Notes: a model not told the origin generated them from the letters alone. A DNA stretch of 64,000 nucleotides from Sarcomyxa edulis (GCA_009761415.1 QUOL01000001.1:1488001-1552000), one strand, 5' to 3'; positions 31,617 to 44,055 are shown, counted from the first letter of the stretch. Translations and numbers: made by a program.

Positions 31617-32041
31617 CAAAATCGGAGTGGCCCGTGAGGATTGTACTACGACGATAAATTACTGGAGGACTATGATTACGAGAGCCGTATAATGTATTGT
31701 TCCAGATAGCTAGAATCTGGAGTGTTTGTTTCTCTCTTCGAAGACCTTCAGATTCGTATACCTCTTCGTGACGTCTTCACAGAGGAGGCTGATGATCGAA
31801 TACGATACGTCAAACGCTTATTCAAAGATCATAGACTGATGAGAGCTGCCGAGTGCTACGACGACAAACGTTCTGAACTTTTGGTGACATACCACGCGCT
31901 GATATTCTCTGCGCGTCACGATCACGTGTGACGAAATCACATCCCGATTTGGGCCTGAGGATTTGGCGGACGGCGTTTCAAAACTTGAACGACCTCCATC
32001 TCGACGTTGACTCAGACGTTGGCCGACTCACACTAGACGCC
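31617..32041. other. Region between ALG9 and the next gene, possibly containing its first exon
   Basis: An open frame (about 31722-31931) reads like protein (IRIPLRDVFTEEADDRIRYV) but has no early ATG. It may be a 5' exon of the following gene; I cannot join it with confidence. Confidence 0.4.
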
Positions 32042-34120
32042 ATGTCAAACCCTCCTTTTCGCAAGTCTCTATCAGTGTTGGATGCTTTGGTATTTCTCAG
32101 TCCACCATCTCCTATCCTAAATCCCAGTCAGGTGTCAAGCGTAGCGACTTCCGGAGACATACCCATCCTTTTTGACAGCCACAGCATTGAGTCCTTCGCT
32201 TTGTCGATGGGAAGCAGTGCGTCTCGTGCGATGACGCAAGATGCCTTGGGCGGGTCAGAAGGTGTTTCTAGCTCGTGCACTTCTGACACTGTCAAGACCG
32301 CTGGGACCTTTGGCCCCGTACACAACACTACCATCTTGAATGACCGCAACTCAAGACCCGATTCACGTATATCTTGCGCGGACTCTGGATTTGGGACATC
32401 CGAGACAAGCTCCTCGATAGCCTCCGACCGAACTTTTCGAATCAATCGCCCTGCCCTGATTCCGGAAGAAGAATACTACGACCGCCATGATGTCTACACA
32501 GGGTATGTGTCCCGGGTAACGAAATCCACCCATAATCAAGACTCAAGCGCCTCTCATGGTCCAATATCGACTCCAAGTGTCACCACTCCTCCGCGCTTGA
32601 ATCAGGAATACGAGAGTGCCGCCTCTCGCTGCACAGATTTACCTGCCCCACCGAGCCCTCCCGGTCTCCTACTGCTGGATGATCATGATGATCAAGATCT
32701 CGGTCAAGCGTCAAATTATGTTCCGCTATCGCCAACATTCTCCTCGCATTCAACGACTATCAGATTTTTTCCTGGCTCAGTATCGTGGGACTCGACCTCT
32801 GATCTATTCCTCCCGGTGGAATCAAAGCGAAAGCCCAGCCCAGGGCTACGAACTCCACCGAAGAGGACATTCACTCCTACTGGCGAATCTAGTCCCTCTT
32901 GGGAAGTCCCTTCTCCCCAGAAGGCCGGCTACTTTGACACCTCAATTAGCCCTCAGTATGCGTTCCTTCCCAAGGACCTGGCATGGCTTCAACACGTCGT
33001 TGTCGAACTCTTGATCGACCAAGAAGGTTTCCGAGAGGTCCGCCCATCCTTCAGACTGGTGGGATATTCTACCCAAACACGTTCTTTGGACCCTCTGAAC
33101 TATGGCACGGATGGAGGTGTGGCAGAATTCATGCCTGCCAAGAGAGAAAGCTTCAATTTTCACTACGCTCCTTTCGACAGCGTTCCGATTCTCCGAAGAA
33201 TCACAGTGAATGGGGAGGAGTCTCGCGACTATATCTCACGGCAAGCTTCGCTGACTCTCAAGTCTAATGGCGTGTATACTGTTCGCGGCACCGAGCTTTC
33301 TTCTCTACCTTCCTCGTTTCTCGATGATACCAGTGCCAAGCATAACCTTGGATCCAGCTCCAAACTCCGGTGGAAATTCGACTACATGGTAGCCAACCGC
33401 AAGATCGAGATGTCCGGGAAAAGCATCGATGGCGAAAAATCAATCACCCCCTTGACGTTTTCATGCTCACCGGTGCTACTCCATCCTTTGCAAGGGAAGA
33501 AAGTCCGATTGATGCATATTGTCAAGAAAAGCGTGGTGTCCAATCTTGTGGCGGAGAAAATGGAACCTCCGATACTGCGTATGCCAGCCTCTTTGTCACC
33601 TGTGAAGAAGACGACTGCAAATACCTTCTCCGGTCCTCTTCTCGTCAAATCCCGTCCCTGGCATAGGCGTGCTCAGTCTAACGCTGCCGGCCCTCAGGAA
33701 GACCAAATTGGACTCGTCGCAAGGCCGGCTGCTCGCATTGTATTTGGGAACAGAGCTCCAGCTCTGAACACAACGCAAAGCACCGGAAATGGCAAGAATG
33801 AGGATTCCGCTTTAAGTTTGAAGCAAGTTCGTCACCGTCGAGCCTCCTCTGCTGGAGAATGGATGCGCATGGACCTAGATGGAAGACAATCGATGCAGAA
33901 TGAAGTTCACCATGCACCGGTGCCTTCGTACGACGCCAATCATGAGAAACTCCCTCTTCAGCCGAGACATATCGTACGGCAATCGCAGCTTTCTGGCCTA
34001 TTGTCTATGGAAAGTATAGTCATGGCCACTCCTCCGGTGCGAGACATCTCAGGCTTCATACCTCTCAGGCCACCTCCTAGGTCAGCTAGAAGGGACTCGC
34101 GATCTCGCGAGATATCTTGA
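32042..34120 (+). CDS. Large fungal protein of unknown function
   Basis: A long open frame with the first in-frame ATG at 32042 (MSNPPFRKSLSVLDALVFLS). The frame is open upstream to about 31877, so the true start may lie in an earlier exon. The N-terminal half is Ser/Thr/Pro-rich and probably disordered. About residues 300-500 form a conserved-looking core (HVVVELLIDQEGFREVRPSF, then DSVPILRRITVNGEESRDYI, then ASLTLKSNGVYTVRGTE). The C-terminus is basic and Ser-rich (RHRRASSAGEW). I recognise no domain name. The core is beta-rich and could be a binding module. Confidence 0.65.
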   Translation: MSNPPFRKSLSVLDALVFLSPPSPILNPSQVSSVATSGDIPILFDSHSIESFALSMGSSASRAMTQDALGGSEGVSSSCTSDTVKTAGTFGPVHNTTILNDRNSRPDSRISCADSGFGTSETSSSIASDRTFRINRPALIPEEEYYDRHDVYTGYVSRVTKSTHNQDSSASHGPISTPSVTTPPRLNQEYESAASRCTDLPAPPSPPGLLLLDDHDDQDLGQASNYVPLSPTFSSHSTTIRFFPGSVSWDSTSDLFLPVESKRKPSPGLRTPPKRTFTPTGESSPSWEVPSPQKAGYFDTSISPQYAFLPKDLAWLQHVVVELLIDQEGFREVRPSFRLVGYSTQTRSLDPLNYGTDGGVAEFMPAKRESFNFHYAPFDSVPILRRITVNGEESRDYISRQASLTLKSNGVYTVRGTELSSLPSSFLDDTSAKHNLGSSSKLRWKFDYMVANRKIEMSGKSIDGEKSITPLTFSCSPVLLHPLQGKKVRLMHIVKKSVVSNLVAEKMEPPILRMPASLSPVKKTTANTFSGPLLVKSRPWHRRAQSNAAGPQEDQIGLVARPAARIVFGNRAPALNTTQSTGNGKNEDSALSLKQVRHRRASSAGEWMRMDLDGRQSMQNEVHHAPVPSYDANHEKLPLQPRHIVRQSQLSGLLSMESIVMATPPVRDISGFIPLRPPPRSARRDSRSREIS

Positions 34121-34294
34121 GGCTTCTATATCTACATTGTCAACTATAATTATTTAGCATTCATTTGTGCGTTTGCAACTACATAGCCAAAGGGTTTCAA
34201 GAGCATAAGGTTTATCGCATATAAACGTAGATCGTAATATAACTACACAGCCCACTAGATGTACAGTTACAGGAGCATATGATGTGGAAGGAAC

Positions 34295-34767
<473 letters not shown>

Positions 34768-34869
34768 GTTTGATGATGATAGTTTGAAAGAAAGAGGTGT
34801 GACGATGAATGCGATCGCGTCTTCCGCACGCCAACTGAAACTCTCACCTATAGTCCTCCACGTACTCGA

Positions 34870-35654
34870 ATGTCTATCACACATATAACATCAGTTCCTC
34901 AGCTCAATGGCATCCTTTCTGCCTCAAAGGACAAGCTTTCTGTAAGTATGTGTATCCTATCATAACTCGAATGGTGATCTGACTCATCCAAGGTCATTGA
35001 CTTTCATGCGACCTGGTACTTGCGGCTATTCCAATACTATAGGCTTGTTCTGAACTGGGCTTGACTTTGGAGGTGCGGTCCATGCCGCGTAATAGCGCCT
35101 ACTTTCGAGGCCTTGTCGAAACAATACCCGAACGCCAACTTTCTGAAATGCGATGTTGATGCGGCGAAAGATGTGGCAGGCATGTACAGTGTCTCAGCTA
35201 TGTGAGTTCTACACACCAGTCTTGAATACTTTTCTTACTTTGGGTGGATTAGGCCAACATTTATCTTCCTGTGAGTGGGCCATGACCGTATAACCCTCCA
35301 TCACTCGAGCCTAACTTCGTGTGTAGAAAAGGGAGTACGAAAGTCGATCAAGTCAGAGGCGCCAATAAATCGTAAGCAAACGAAACCTTCCGGATAAGAG
35401 AAGATCTACCAACTCTAGGTCTCCTCAGCGCGCTGGAAGAAACTGTGCGTCGGCACTCTACATCGTCTTCCTCTGGTACTGCATTCTCCGGTAAGGGGCA
35501 GACCCTTGGGGGTGCACCCGCGCCTCTGGACGTAGGCTATGAAGCCAAGAACGTTGCCAATGGCTTCGTGGCGACGCTCACTAATCTGGACCCTCAGGTC
35601 AAAGTCTTATTAGGTCTACTTGGAGTGTACCTAGCTTTCTGGTATCTGGGATGA
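34870..35654 (+). CDS. Tail-anchored thioredoxin
   Basis: A disulfide reductase. The start MSITHITSVPQLNGILSASK leads to [20 protein letters not shown], with the catalytic Trp-Cys-Gly-Pro-Cys split by a phase-2 intron. Then AAKDVAGMYSVSAMPTFIFL includes the cis-Pro. The 18-nt exon 35253-35270 encodes PTFIF. After the thioredoxin fold (about residues 1-105) come a Ser/Gly-rich linker and the C-terminal helix VKVLLGLLGVYLAFWYLG, which ends the protein. This is the form of a tail anchor and is absent from ordinary cytosolic thioredoxins. The target membrane is unknown. Confidence 0.88.
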
Positions 35655-35889
35655 TTAATGAACTTCAGATTGTGCGTAGTCAGTACAGTGGTACATGTTG
35701 GAATTTATCTCTTCGGTTAGTCGTGATACACAAGAAGGAACATTATCTGCCCTGTAAGTCATGCATTACGATGTTGCAGGTGGATGGCAAAGAAACAGTC
35801 AGGCTTCTGTTGGATGGACCGTAGATTGAGGCGCATCTATCTTCAGTTTCAGATGTGCATTAGGTATGAGTGGAATAATACTCACAATA

Positions 35890-36847
35890 TCACCATCCCA
35901 TGCTAACCCAAGCCTGCCGAGCCGCTTCTTCCTTTGCAATTTTCTGGCTTTTCCCAGATCCGCGACCTTTCTCCACCCCATTCACTAACCAAACCGAAAG
36001 TTAGCGGAGTTGGGCTAGCGTAATACTTGATACTCACTACAGCATCGAACCGTCCATGTCGGCTGGTGAGAAGGCCCAGTTGGTTCAGCTTGATACGTAA
36101 CCGAGATTCCCCTCTGTGTCGCAGTTTGGTTCAGAAGAGCTAAGGATACCAGAGGCACGCCTGCGGGTGCTGAAGTCTGCTGCTGAGAGAAACCTGGAGT
36201 TCTTGGGAGAGGAGGAGGGGGGGAAGAAGGAGGAGCAGGTGAGTTCCAACCCTGACTCCCTTGCATGGTCGAGGAATTCATTGCTCCTTGCAGCGGCACA
36301 GCTTGAGGATCCACTAATTGACCTATCCATTGGTGCAGACAGGGCATGCCATTTCGAATGTATAGGGCTCCCACATAGGAGTGGAAGAGATGTCGAGTCT
36401 CCTTCATGCGCCCAGGTAGAATTAGTAAAAGGATACAGACGACTCAGCAAGAATATGAACTTACCTCGGGGCCAGTAACGTTGACATCTGGGGCATATCG
36501 TAGTTTAAGCCGTAGCTGGTATGCTTCTATCCACCTTTCGAGAGTAGTGTCAGAACAAAAAGTCCCTCGAGATTCCTGAGGACAAATCGTTAGACTATGG
36601 ACAGGCGCGGCGAGATTATGCGCACCGCAATATTTTCAGCAGATAGCTGTGGTCGTTTGAGATACAGAGCATGCGTAATAGCAAGGTCGAAAGCGACGCG
36701 CCCGAGTTCGGCTAAGCGCTCAGTAGTTCCGTATTCTTCGTTCGGAGGCACGCCACCGAATCTGATGGATTTGTGAGTGAAGACGTCGAGAATGAGATCA
36801 ACATCGCCTTCGATCTTTGGGAGAGGTGGAAGCTCAGAGTCAGACAT
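35890..36847 (-). CDS. Degenerate RNase III domain plus dsRNA-binding domain
   Basis: Start MSDSELPPLPKIEGDVDLIL, then DVFTHKSIRFGGVPPNEEYG and TTERLAELGRVAFDLAITHA. This is the RNase III fold, but the signature N-E-R-L-E-F-L-G-D is replaced by T-E-R-L-A-E-L-G-R. In the second signature, the expected acidic D-x-x-E-A-x-x-G-A reads HLFHSYVGALYIRNG. Thus the catalytic acidic residues seem lost. The C-terminus is a dsRBD: LLNQTATQRGISVTYQAEPT, then GVEKGRGSGKSQKIAKEEAA and RQAWVSMGW. It may act as a non-catalytic dsRNA-binding partner. It has no mitochondrial presequence, unlike the related mitoribosomal mL44. Confidence 0.75.
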
Positions 36848-37296
36848 GGGCTTGAACTGAAGATGGGGCTCCAGAAACGAGTAGATATACAGAATCGATG
36901 ACTGTTCGTTCGAATCCTTTGGGCGTCTGATAAGATCTCGATGGGTGAAGCGCTTGGAGGTACCAAATCACGCGTTCAGCTGCAAATATATGGTTTTCCC
37001 CCTACTTTCGCCGTGCGATGCCTATATCCAGGTCTTCAGAACTGATAAGATCCGCGCGGGCTTGCAAGAAGTGGCATATCAGTACTCCCAGTAAGAAAAC
37101 CAGGAAATTATATGTAATTAGATAAAATTATGAGCGAGTGTTTTCCAGTTTTCGCAATAATTATATTTTTGGTTGTGACAAGCCTGTCATTATACCGGAA
37201 ATGTAATTATATGCAACGAGAAGCGGGTTTCTCGTACTCTGGGATGTGACGCGGAACAATGCAGTAAAATGCCCCACTATATTACCACTGTATGCT

Positions 37297-37372
37297 GCCT
37301 CCTCTCCTCCCCTCCTCTCCTCTCCTCCTCCCCTCCCCCGGCCCCCGTTCCTGGTCCCACCACCCCCACCCT
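37297..37372. repeat. Polypyrimidine (CCT/CTCC) low-complexity tract
   Basis: About 75 bases almost free of purines on the plus strand, mostly CCT and CTCC units with a short interruption near 37340-37355. Such tracts are common near fungal promoters and can form unusual DNA structures. Confidence 0.8.
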
Positions 37373-38112
37373 ATGCCGTTACGTGTTCGAGAGCAATGCT
37401 ATGAGACTATATGAATAATGAGAAACCCGAACCGAGAGAGAAGGAGACGCACCAGCCGAGTAGACACAGCCAACGAAGAAATACGATATATGCGCGAAAT
37501 AGACGGTAATTTGCGAGGGGCCTAACTCTGGATGGAAACCTAGAAAGTGAGTCAGGAGGGTGATATAAGATGCAAGAAAGGGATGGATGCATACCAAATG
37601 ATATTCGACGCGTCGGTCCTACAGTATATCTGCTATAAGCCGGTATTGTAGTGTGTATGCGACAGAAACTCACCATTACACTTGAGTTATCTCACGTCTG
37701 TAGATCTGAACCTCCTTTCGTCTCTTCTGGGACACCAGCACACCTTTATCAGCTTCAACGAGTCCGTCGTGCAGTCATGTTGTGGAGGAAATTGCCGGGG
37801 CTGTTGCTGGCCAATTTCTTATGCTAGAGCTTCAAAAAAAGGGTGAGGGCCGGCATCAAGGTACTGTGAACATGAAATACCTGTAATCCGAGTAAGCAAA
37901 AGAGAGGTCATGGAGGGAACGAGGACGACGCGTTGAGACATGGTGGTTTGAGACGAAGGCAGTTTCAAACTCCGCACGAGCACAGAGAGCGGTTGTAGTG
38001 GAGATTCTCGAGGCGATGAGAGGGCTACAAGAAGAAAATGCGGGGACTTGCAAGGGACTTGTCAAAAAAACATGAGGCCCTGGACATAGGGAAATTTCTG
38101 GGATCGGCGAGG

Positions 38113-38120
38113 TGACGTCA
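38113..38120. promoter_or_regulatory. TGACGTCA palindrome (CRE/ATF-type site)
   Basis: A perfect 8-bp palindrome bound by bZIP factors of the ATF/CREB class, about 350 bp upstream of the RPD3 start. A single site, so support is limited. Confidence 0.35.
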
Positions 38121-38471
38121 ACGCAACCGCTGACGCGTATGGTGAGAACAGCAATGGCGGCGGTGGACCAGTGCTGGGTTTGCAGAGAGATTTGAACAAG
38201 ATTGTATCTAATTACATCGGGCCCGCGAAATTCGACAAAATTTCTCAATCATTCTATCCAATTATTTCTCATTTCCCGGACTTTTCACTGGGATATCAGT
38301 ATTGAGTGCCCCGGATGGACGGAGTCTGTTTAGAGTTCACCAGCCATCTTGTCGGGGTTTCAACTCACGGCGCTCATTCCGCCGCGGTCACTTCGAAATT
38401 CACAAACTTGGCTCAACGCCATTCATGCTAGCACTGGCTCAACTGCTCACTATTCCTCAAATCGTCTCATC

Positions 38472-40880
38472 ATGTCAGACAAAATGATCCCCTTGGAGGG
38501 GGAGACTCAAAAGAAACGCGTGGTAGGTCTGATCTCATTTTCATCATCGCAGTAGCTCCTGAACCAGGTTCTTGTGATATCATAGTGTTATTTCTTTGAC
38601 TCTGATATCGGAGGTTTCCACTATGGTCCCGGACACCCGTACGAGTATACCCTAAAAATTATCTGAAACTCGCTCACCGATTTCTTGGACCCAGAATGAA
38701 GCCTACCCGGATCCGGATGTGCCATTCGCTAGTAATGAACTATGGCCTGTACAAGAAGATGGAGATCTTCGTGAGTATGCATACTATGGACTTGTGATCT
38801 GTAGCTTATCTTCACTCATTTCGTGCAGCGCGCAAAACCAGCCACGAAACGTGAGATGACACAATTTCACTCGGACGAGTATGTCGACTTTCTAAGTCGA
38901 ATCACACCGAGTAACATGAACTCTTTCGTCAAAGAGCAACACAAATGTGTGTATTTCTGTTCCTGAATCACAAAGCATTGACTATAATACTTTGTCGAAA
39001 GATAATGTAGGAGATGATTGCCCTGTATTCGACGGTTTGTTTGATTACTGTTCCATATCTGCCGGTGGCTCGATGGGTAGGCGTATTTCACTTCAAATGG
39101 TATCAAAAGTCATGTAACATCTGTGTCTTTCTTTCAGAGGGTGCCGCTAGACTGAGCCGAGACAAATGTGACATCGCTGTCAACTGGGCGGGCGGCCTCC
39201 ATCACGCTAAAAAGAGCGAAGCCAGTGGATTCTGTTATGTTAATGGTAGATCATGATTCGTTGCTGTCCCCTTATGTTACTAACTATCGATCGTTCAGAT
39301 ATCGTGCTCGGCATCTTAGAACTTCTTCGGTAGGCAAGGTTGAAGATGCTCCTCAATCGTTGCACTAATTGCAGATGCATCATGCAGATATCATGTCAGA
39401 GTCTTGTACATCGATATCGGTGAAGTTGTCTCTCTATATCCCAGTTGCGACGTACTCATAAGTGGCTTTCAGATCTACATCACGGAGACGGCGTGGAAGA
39501 AGCGTTCTACACTACAGACCGTGTCATGACTTGCAGTTTCCACAAATACGGCGAATTCTTCCCTGGTACCGGTGAACTGAGGGCGAGTGACTTCATGAGA
39601 ATCTCTATACTGATCCATTGACCGATTGAATCGATTTCAGGACGTTGGCATCAGCAAAGGCAAATACTACGCACTGAATTTTCCAATGAGAGACGGTATC
39701 TCAGATGAAAGTTACAAATCTGTATTTGAACCGGTAAATACGAAGATCAGCATTCCGCGAATCAATAGCACTAACATGTTGGGAATAGGTGATACGACAA
39801 GTCATGGAATCGTATGATCCCTCAGCCATTGTCCTACAATGCGGTACAGATTCTTTATCCGGTGATAAGCTCGGAAGTCTGAATCTTTCTATGCGAGGTA
39901 AGACTCACAGTCTCTCCTAGTTGCCTACGTATATCTCAGATGCCTTGCTATAGGACATGCCAATTGCGTAAAGTTTGTCAAATCTTTCAATAAGCCACTG
40001 CTTCTTCTTGGCGGAGGTGGCTACACTATGCGGAACGTTAGCCGTGCTTGGGCATACGAGACTGGATTGGCAGCTGGCGTTGAACTTGCACCAGGTAGAT
40101 GCCCTTCGACTCATTTACAAGCTGAAAAGTCCTTATTTCGATCAATAGAAATCCCTGTAAACGAGTATTACGAATATTTTGGCCCAGACTACGAACTCGA
40201 CGTAAAGGCTTCAAATACGGACGATATGAATACACCTGCTTATCTGGATCGCGTCAAGCGGATCGTGATGGAAAATCTGAGACATACGGGGGGCCCACCC
40301 AGTGTACAGATGTCTGGTATGCATTCTCAAGTCTTCTCGTGTGAAGACTCCTTGACAATTGATTGGACCGATAGATATCCCAAGACTCCCTATAGACAGC
40401 GAAATGGACGATCCGAACCAGGATGAAGATCTAATACCTCCTGACTCTCGACGTCACCGGCGTCTTCTCGATTCGCGACGTCAGGCCGACGGCGAACTGT
40501 CCGACTCTGATGACGAGGGTGAAGGTGGCCGAAGAGACCACGGGCTCCATCGGGATCCTGATAGTACAAGCCATTCTAGTGAAAACGAAGTCGTTGGTGG
40601 TCGGAAATTTGGCATGGGAGTTGGTATCATGACGTCGGGACAAGCTACTACCCATGGCGCGGGTCCAAGTGGTCACGCGACTGTCGCTCGGATACTCTCG
40701 AACGCAATGTCTGGTCCCGCGGATACCAGTATGGATGTCGATACCCCGTCGACCGACACGGCCGGCGTCCCTGCAGAGCCTGAGGAAGAAGCTCAGGTTA
40801 CTGCTACCACTAGCAGCGATACTAGTACCGCCATGGTGGTTGACCCGGTGGTTGATGCACCCTCTGGGAGTGGAGTCTGA
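38472..40880 (+). CDS. rpd3: Class I histone deacetylase RPD3
   Basis: A zinc-dependent lysine deacetylase, catalytic subunit of Sin3-type corepressor complexes. The spliced frame reads [76 protein letters not shown], and [20 protein letters not shown] with the catalytic His pair. [16 protein letters not shown] supplies Zn ligands and [18 protein letters not shown] closes the fold. The C-terminal tail (about 165 residues) is acidic and Ser/Thr-rich. About a dozen introns; 39583-39640 appears to have a GC donor (AGG/GCGAGT), needed to join GELRDVGI. Confidence 0.95.
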
Positions 40881-41081
40881 TTTGCTCTATATGTACTTTA
40901 CTTTCGTCGATATTGTTTTCGCAACTTGCAATGTAATTTTCGGTCTCTTGACGCGATGTGTCACAATTGTCACATGTCACTTCGTGACTCATTAGCGGAG
41001 GCCGATCTTGCTTTCTACATACTCATTTCCGACTAGACTGAGTACAGTCAACTACCAGTCCTTGACTTTCAGACAGAGATA

Positions 41082-42246
41082 ATGTCAGAGAATACACGGC
41101 CCATAACTCCCCCTCCTCAGGCAAGCACTTCCACTCTTCCGCTGACTCCTGAGCAGGTCAAACGCGTCGAACTCAATCGACTCAAAGGTTGGTTCTAGGG
41201 CACCCGCTGAGGCAATAGCTTACTCATATCACCCTTCTAGCCAAAGCGAACCAGCGTCAGAAGGAGCAAGAGTTTGCTAGCTCTTCTAATTTGAACCTCA
41301 ACAACAAACGACCAAGGGGATCAATTCCTGCAGAATCCAACTCGCCCACAGGACCATCTTCCTCCAAACCACTGAAGCGTGATTCACGCCTTGGTAAATA
41401 TTTTGATTATGATCTCTCAAAGATGGTCAACTCCAAGGGGGGATTCTTGCTGGAGGACGGTAAGGAAGTTGACGAAGATGTGATTCGAAAAGAGAGGGAA
41501 AGAGAACGGCAGAGGGCGCTACAGACTATGGAACCTCGTGCGTAATTAGGTCTAGGAAAGATTTCTCAAGCTCTGACTCTTCGCTTCAAAACAGCTATAT
41601 TCCTTGATCCAGCGCTCAATCCAAAATGCACCGAATGCAATTCTATGGACATAGATCAGACGTTCCGGAAAGTTTTTGGTTGCCTTGTGTGTAATAGATG
41701 CAAGAACGAGAAACCGGAGAAATACAGTTTACTAACGAAGACGGAATGCAAGGAGGTGAGTCGCTATCGGAATTATCTCATCATAAACCTAAGAGTACCC
41801 GCCGAATAGGATTACCTCTTGACTGATCGTGAGCAACTCTGTTGATATCCATATGCTCTGATCCTTACGAATCTTCGGCAGCGGAACTACGAGACCACGA
41901 ACTACTTCCACATCTCCTCAAGGCCAATCCTCACGCGTCAACTTTTGCCAACATGATGTTGTTTCTCCGGTTTCAAGTCGAAGAGTTTGCATGGAAGAAG
42001 TGGGGTTCGCCGGAGGCACTGGACGCAGAGTTTGAGAAGCGAACGGCTGATAAGAAGAAGAAAAAGAACAAGAAGTTTGAGCAAGGGCTGAAGGAATTGA
42101 GGAGACGGACGAGGGAAGGGGTATGGCAGCGACGTAAGGACGAAGAACACCATCATAACTTTGGTGCGGTAGAGGTCGGGGAGGATGGGGCTGGACAACA
42201 GATCTGCCATACGTGTGGCTTCACTGTCGATATAGAGGTACTATGA
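41082..42246 (+). CDS. rad14: DNA repair protein RAD14/XPA
   Basis: A damage-verification factor of nucleotide excision repair. After a Ser/Pro-rich N-terminus comes RDSRLGKYFDYDLSKMVNSK GGFL, the conserved lead-in. The C4 zinc finger follows, with pairs CTECNS and CNRCKN (Cys-x2-Cys, 18 residues, Cys-x2-Cys), then [20 protein letters not shown] and the DNA-binding C-terminal half FLRFQVEEFAWKKWGSPEAL. The end is ICHTCGFTVDIEVL. Four introns. It lies about 200 bp downstream of RPD3 on the same strand. Confidence 0.93.
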
Positions 42247-42457
42247 CACTGCGATTCCATGTGAATGCTACAGAAATTACTGTGAAGATCGAGCTCGGTA
42301 TTCACAAGCCTTGAGTCGGACAAGCGCTTCACTATGGCCGAGTTGTTACCGGCGACAACGTTATGAATGCCCTTTTTCCGATTAGCAAAGTTTTCTCTTC
42401 CATCCACTACATTTCTCTATCTTTTCTTCCAGACGGACCTGCTAGCAAGTTCAGGTA

Positions 42458-43912
42458 ATGGGGGATTCCAATCAAACCGAGCACGAGCAGATTTCCGCTG
42501 CCTTGGAGGTCGAACAGCTTGAAGTCAATCTCTTCCGCTCCAAGTCCCTCTGGCTCCCTCTGCGCGGTCGAGGGGTATTCGGCGGCCAGGTCATATCTCA
42601 GGCTTTGGTCTGTGCTACGAATTGTGTGGATCCTGCGTTTGGCCTACATGTGAGATCTGTATGCTACTTGCTCGTTGAGTGCTGTCTGACTGTCTAGCTT
42701 GATATCGTGCCAGTCCTTGCATTGCTGTGAGCATGACGTTCGATAACGGTTCCGAAACTGACCCATGAACTGCATACAGACTTCTTGACGAGCGCATCAC
42801 CCTCGACACCCATCGTATACTACGTCGAACGGCTGCGTAACGGCCGAAGCTATGCGACCCGCTCTGTGAAGGCGGCACAGAACGGAGCAGTCATCTTCAC
42901 TCTGTTGTGCTCATTTCAGAAACCTGAGCCATGGCAGCCATCGTATCAATGGCCTATGCCGGTGGTGCCGCCTCCGGAAGATTGTGAATTAGAAGAGGTT
43001 CGGTATACACAACTTGCCATGGAGGAAGGCATAAGTCCTAAGCTGAAGCAATACTATCTGGACTTTGCATATGTGAGTCATTCCGCCGGAGCCTTTCCTA
43101 TGAAGCTCTTGATCCTTAGATTTTTGTAGGAAAGGACACGTAGTCCGATCACCATCAAGGTAGCCCAGGAGCATATCACCTCTTCCAAAGGAGGGTCGGT
43201 TCTCTACGCGTATTGGATGCAGGCCAAGAATATCCCAAAGTACGACGCTCAGTTTCAGAAGGTTGTGTTTATTGCCGCGTCTCTCTATGATTACGCTAAT
43301 AGTGTTCTTTACAGTGCATACTCAGTTATCTATCTGATTTATACTTGCAAGTACCTCTTTGAGTCTGAAAATATCCCATTTCTCACACTGTTTTTAGAAT
43401 TGGAACGTCGGTTCGGATTCTGGGACTGAAGAGATATAGCAAAGGCCATGATGCGGTTAGCATGACAGTACGTTCTTAAGCTGTGATACGCACTTGTAGA
43501 CCAATCGCTGATATCCCATTTCAGTCCACAGTCGACCACTCGATATATTTCTACGAGTATGAAGTCTCCAGCACACAATTCCATATCAAAGTTACTAATC
43601 ATACCTTCGCTTCCCTCAGTGATACATTCGACTGTGGAGATTGGCTCCTCTACGTGGTGAGATCCCTTCACAGACGTCCTTGTCAAGTCGATATTGATCC
43701 TAAATAACGCAGATGACATCTCCCCGAATTGGATCAGGTAGAGGAGTGATGCACGGCAGGGTAAGCTCAACCAATATCCTACGTCCTCGGGTTTATCTCA
43801 CGAGTGTGTCTTGCAGATATATTCCCGCAACGGAACGATGGTAGCAGTCACATCCCAAGAAGGTGTCGTTCGTGCAGATAGACGAGGCCCATCGGAGCAA
43901 GCAAAGCTATAG
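42458..43912 (+). CDS. tes1: Peroxisomal acyl-CoA thioesterase (TES1/ACOT8 type)
   Basis: A double-hotdog hydrolase that frees fatty acid from acyl-CoA in peroxisomes. The first hotdog: VEQLEVNLFRSKSLWLPLRG, RGVFGGQVISQALVCA and YYVERLRNGRSYATRSVKAA. The second: SDLYLIGTSVRILGLKRYSK, TVDHSIYFYDDTFDCGDWLL, and RGVMHGRIYSRNGTMVAVTS QEG. The last three residues, Ala-Lys-Leu, form a PTS1 peroxisomal targeting signal. A 13-nt exon (42714-42726) encodes SLHC within the conserved SLHCYFL. The intron 43347-43397 has a GCAAGT donor. The stop TAG is at 43910-43912. Confidence 0.92.
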
Positions 43913-44055
43913 ATTAAGATTGAAACTCATGGGTCGTTTCTCGGAATACAGGACGGAATGACAATATAGACATTATTATAGGTTTATTTAATACCACATA
44001 CCAACTAGACCATACAATTGGATTAACGCATACAAGGAACGGAACGGAACATACA

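Larger units (their letters stand above)
36848..38471. other. Long gene-poor interval upstream of RPD3
   Basis: An A/T-rich part (about 37090-37220) is followed by a polypyrimidine tract (37297-37372). On the minus strand at about 37376-37680, short open pieces with consensus splice ends (one reads FHPELGPSQITVYFAHISYF) could belong to a small spliced membrane-protein gene. I could not build a complete frame. Further right only small frames are seen, plus a CRE-type palindrome at 38113. Confidence 0.45.
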
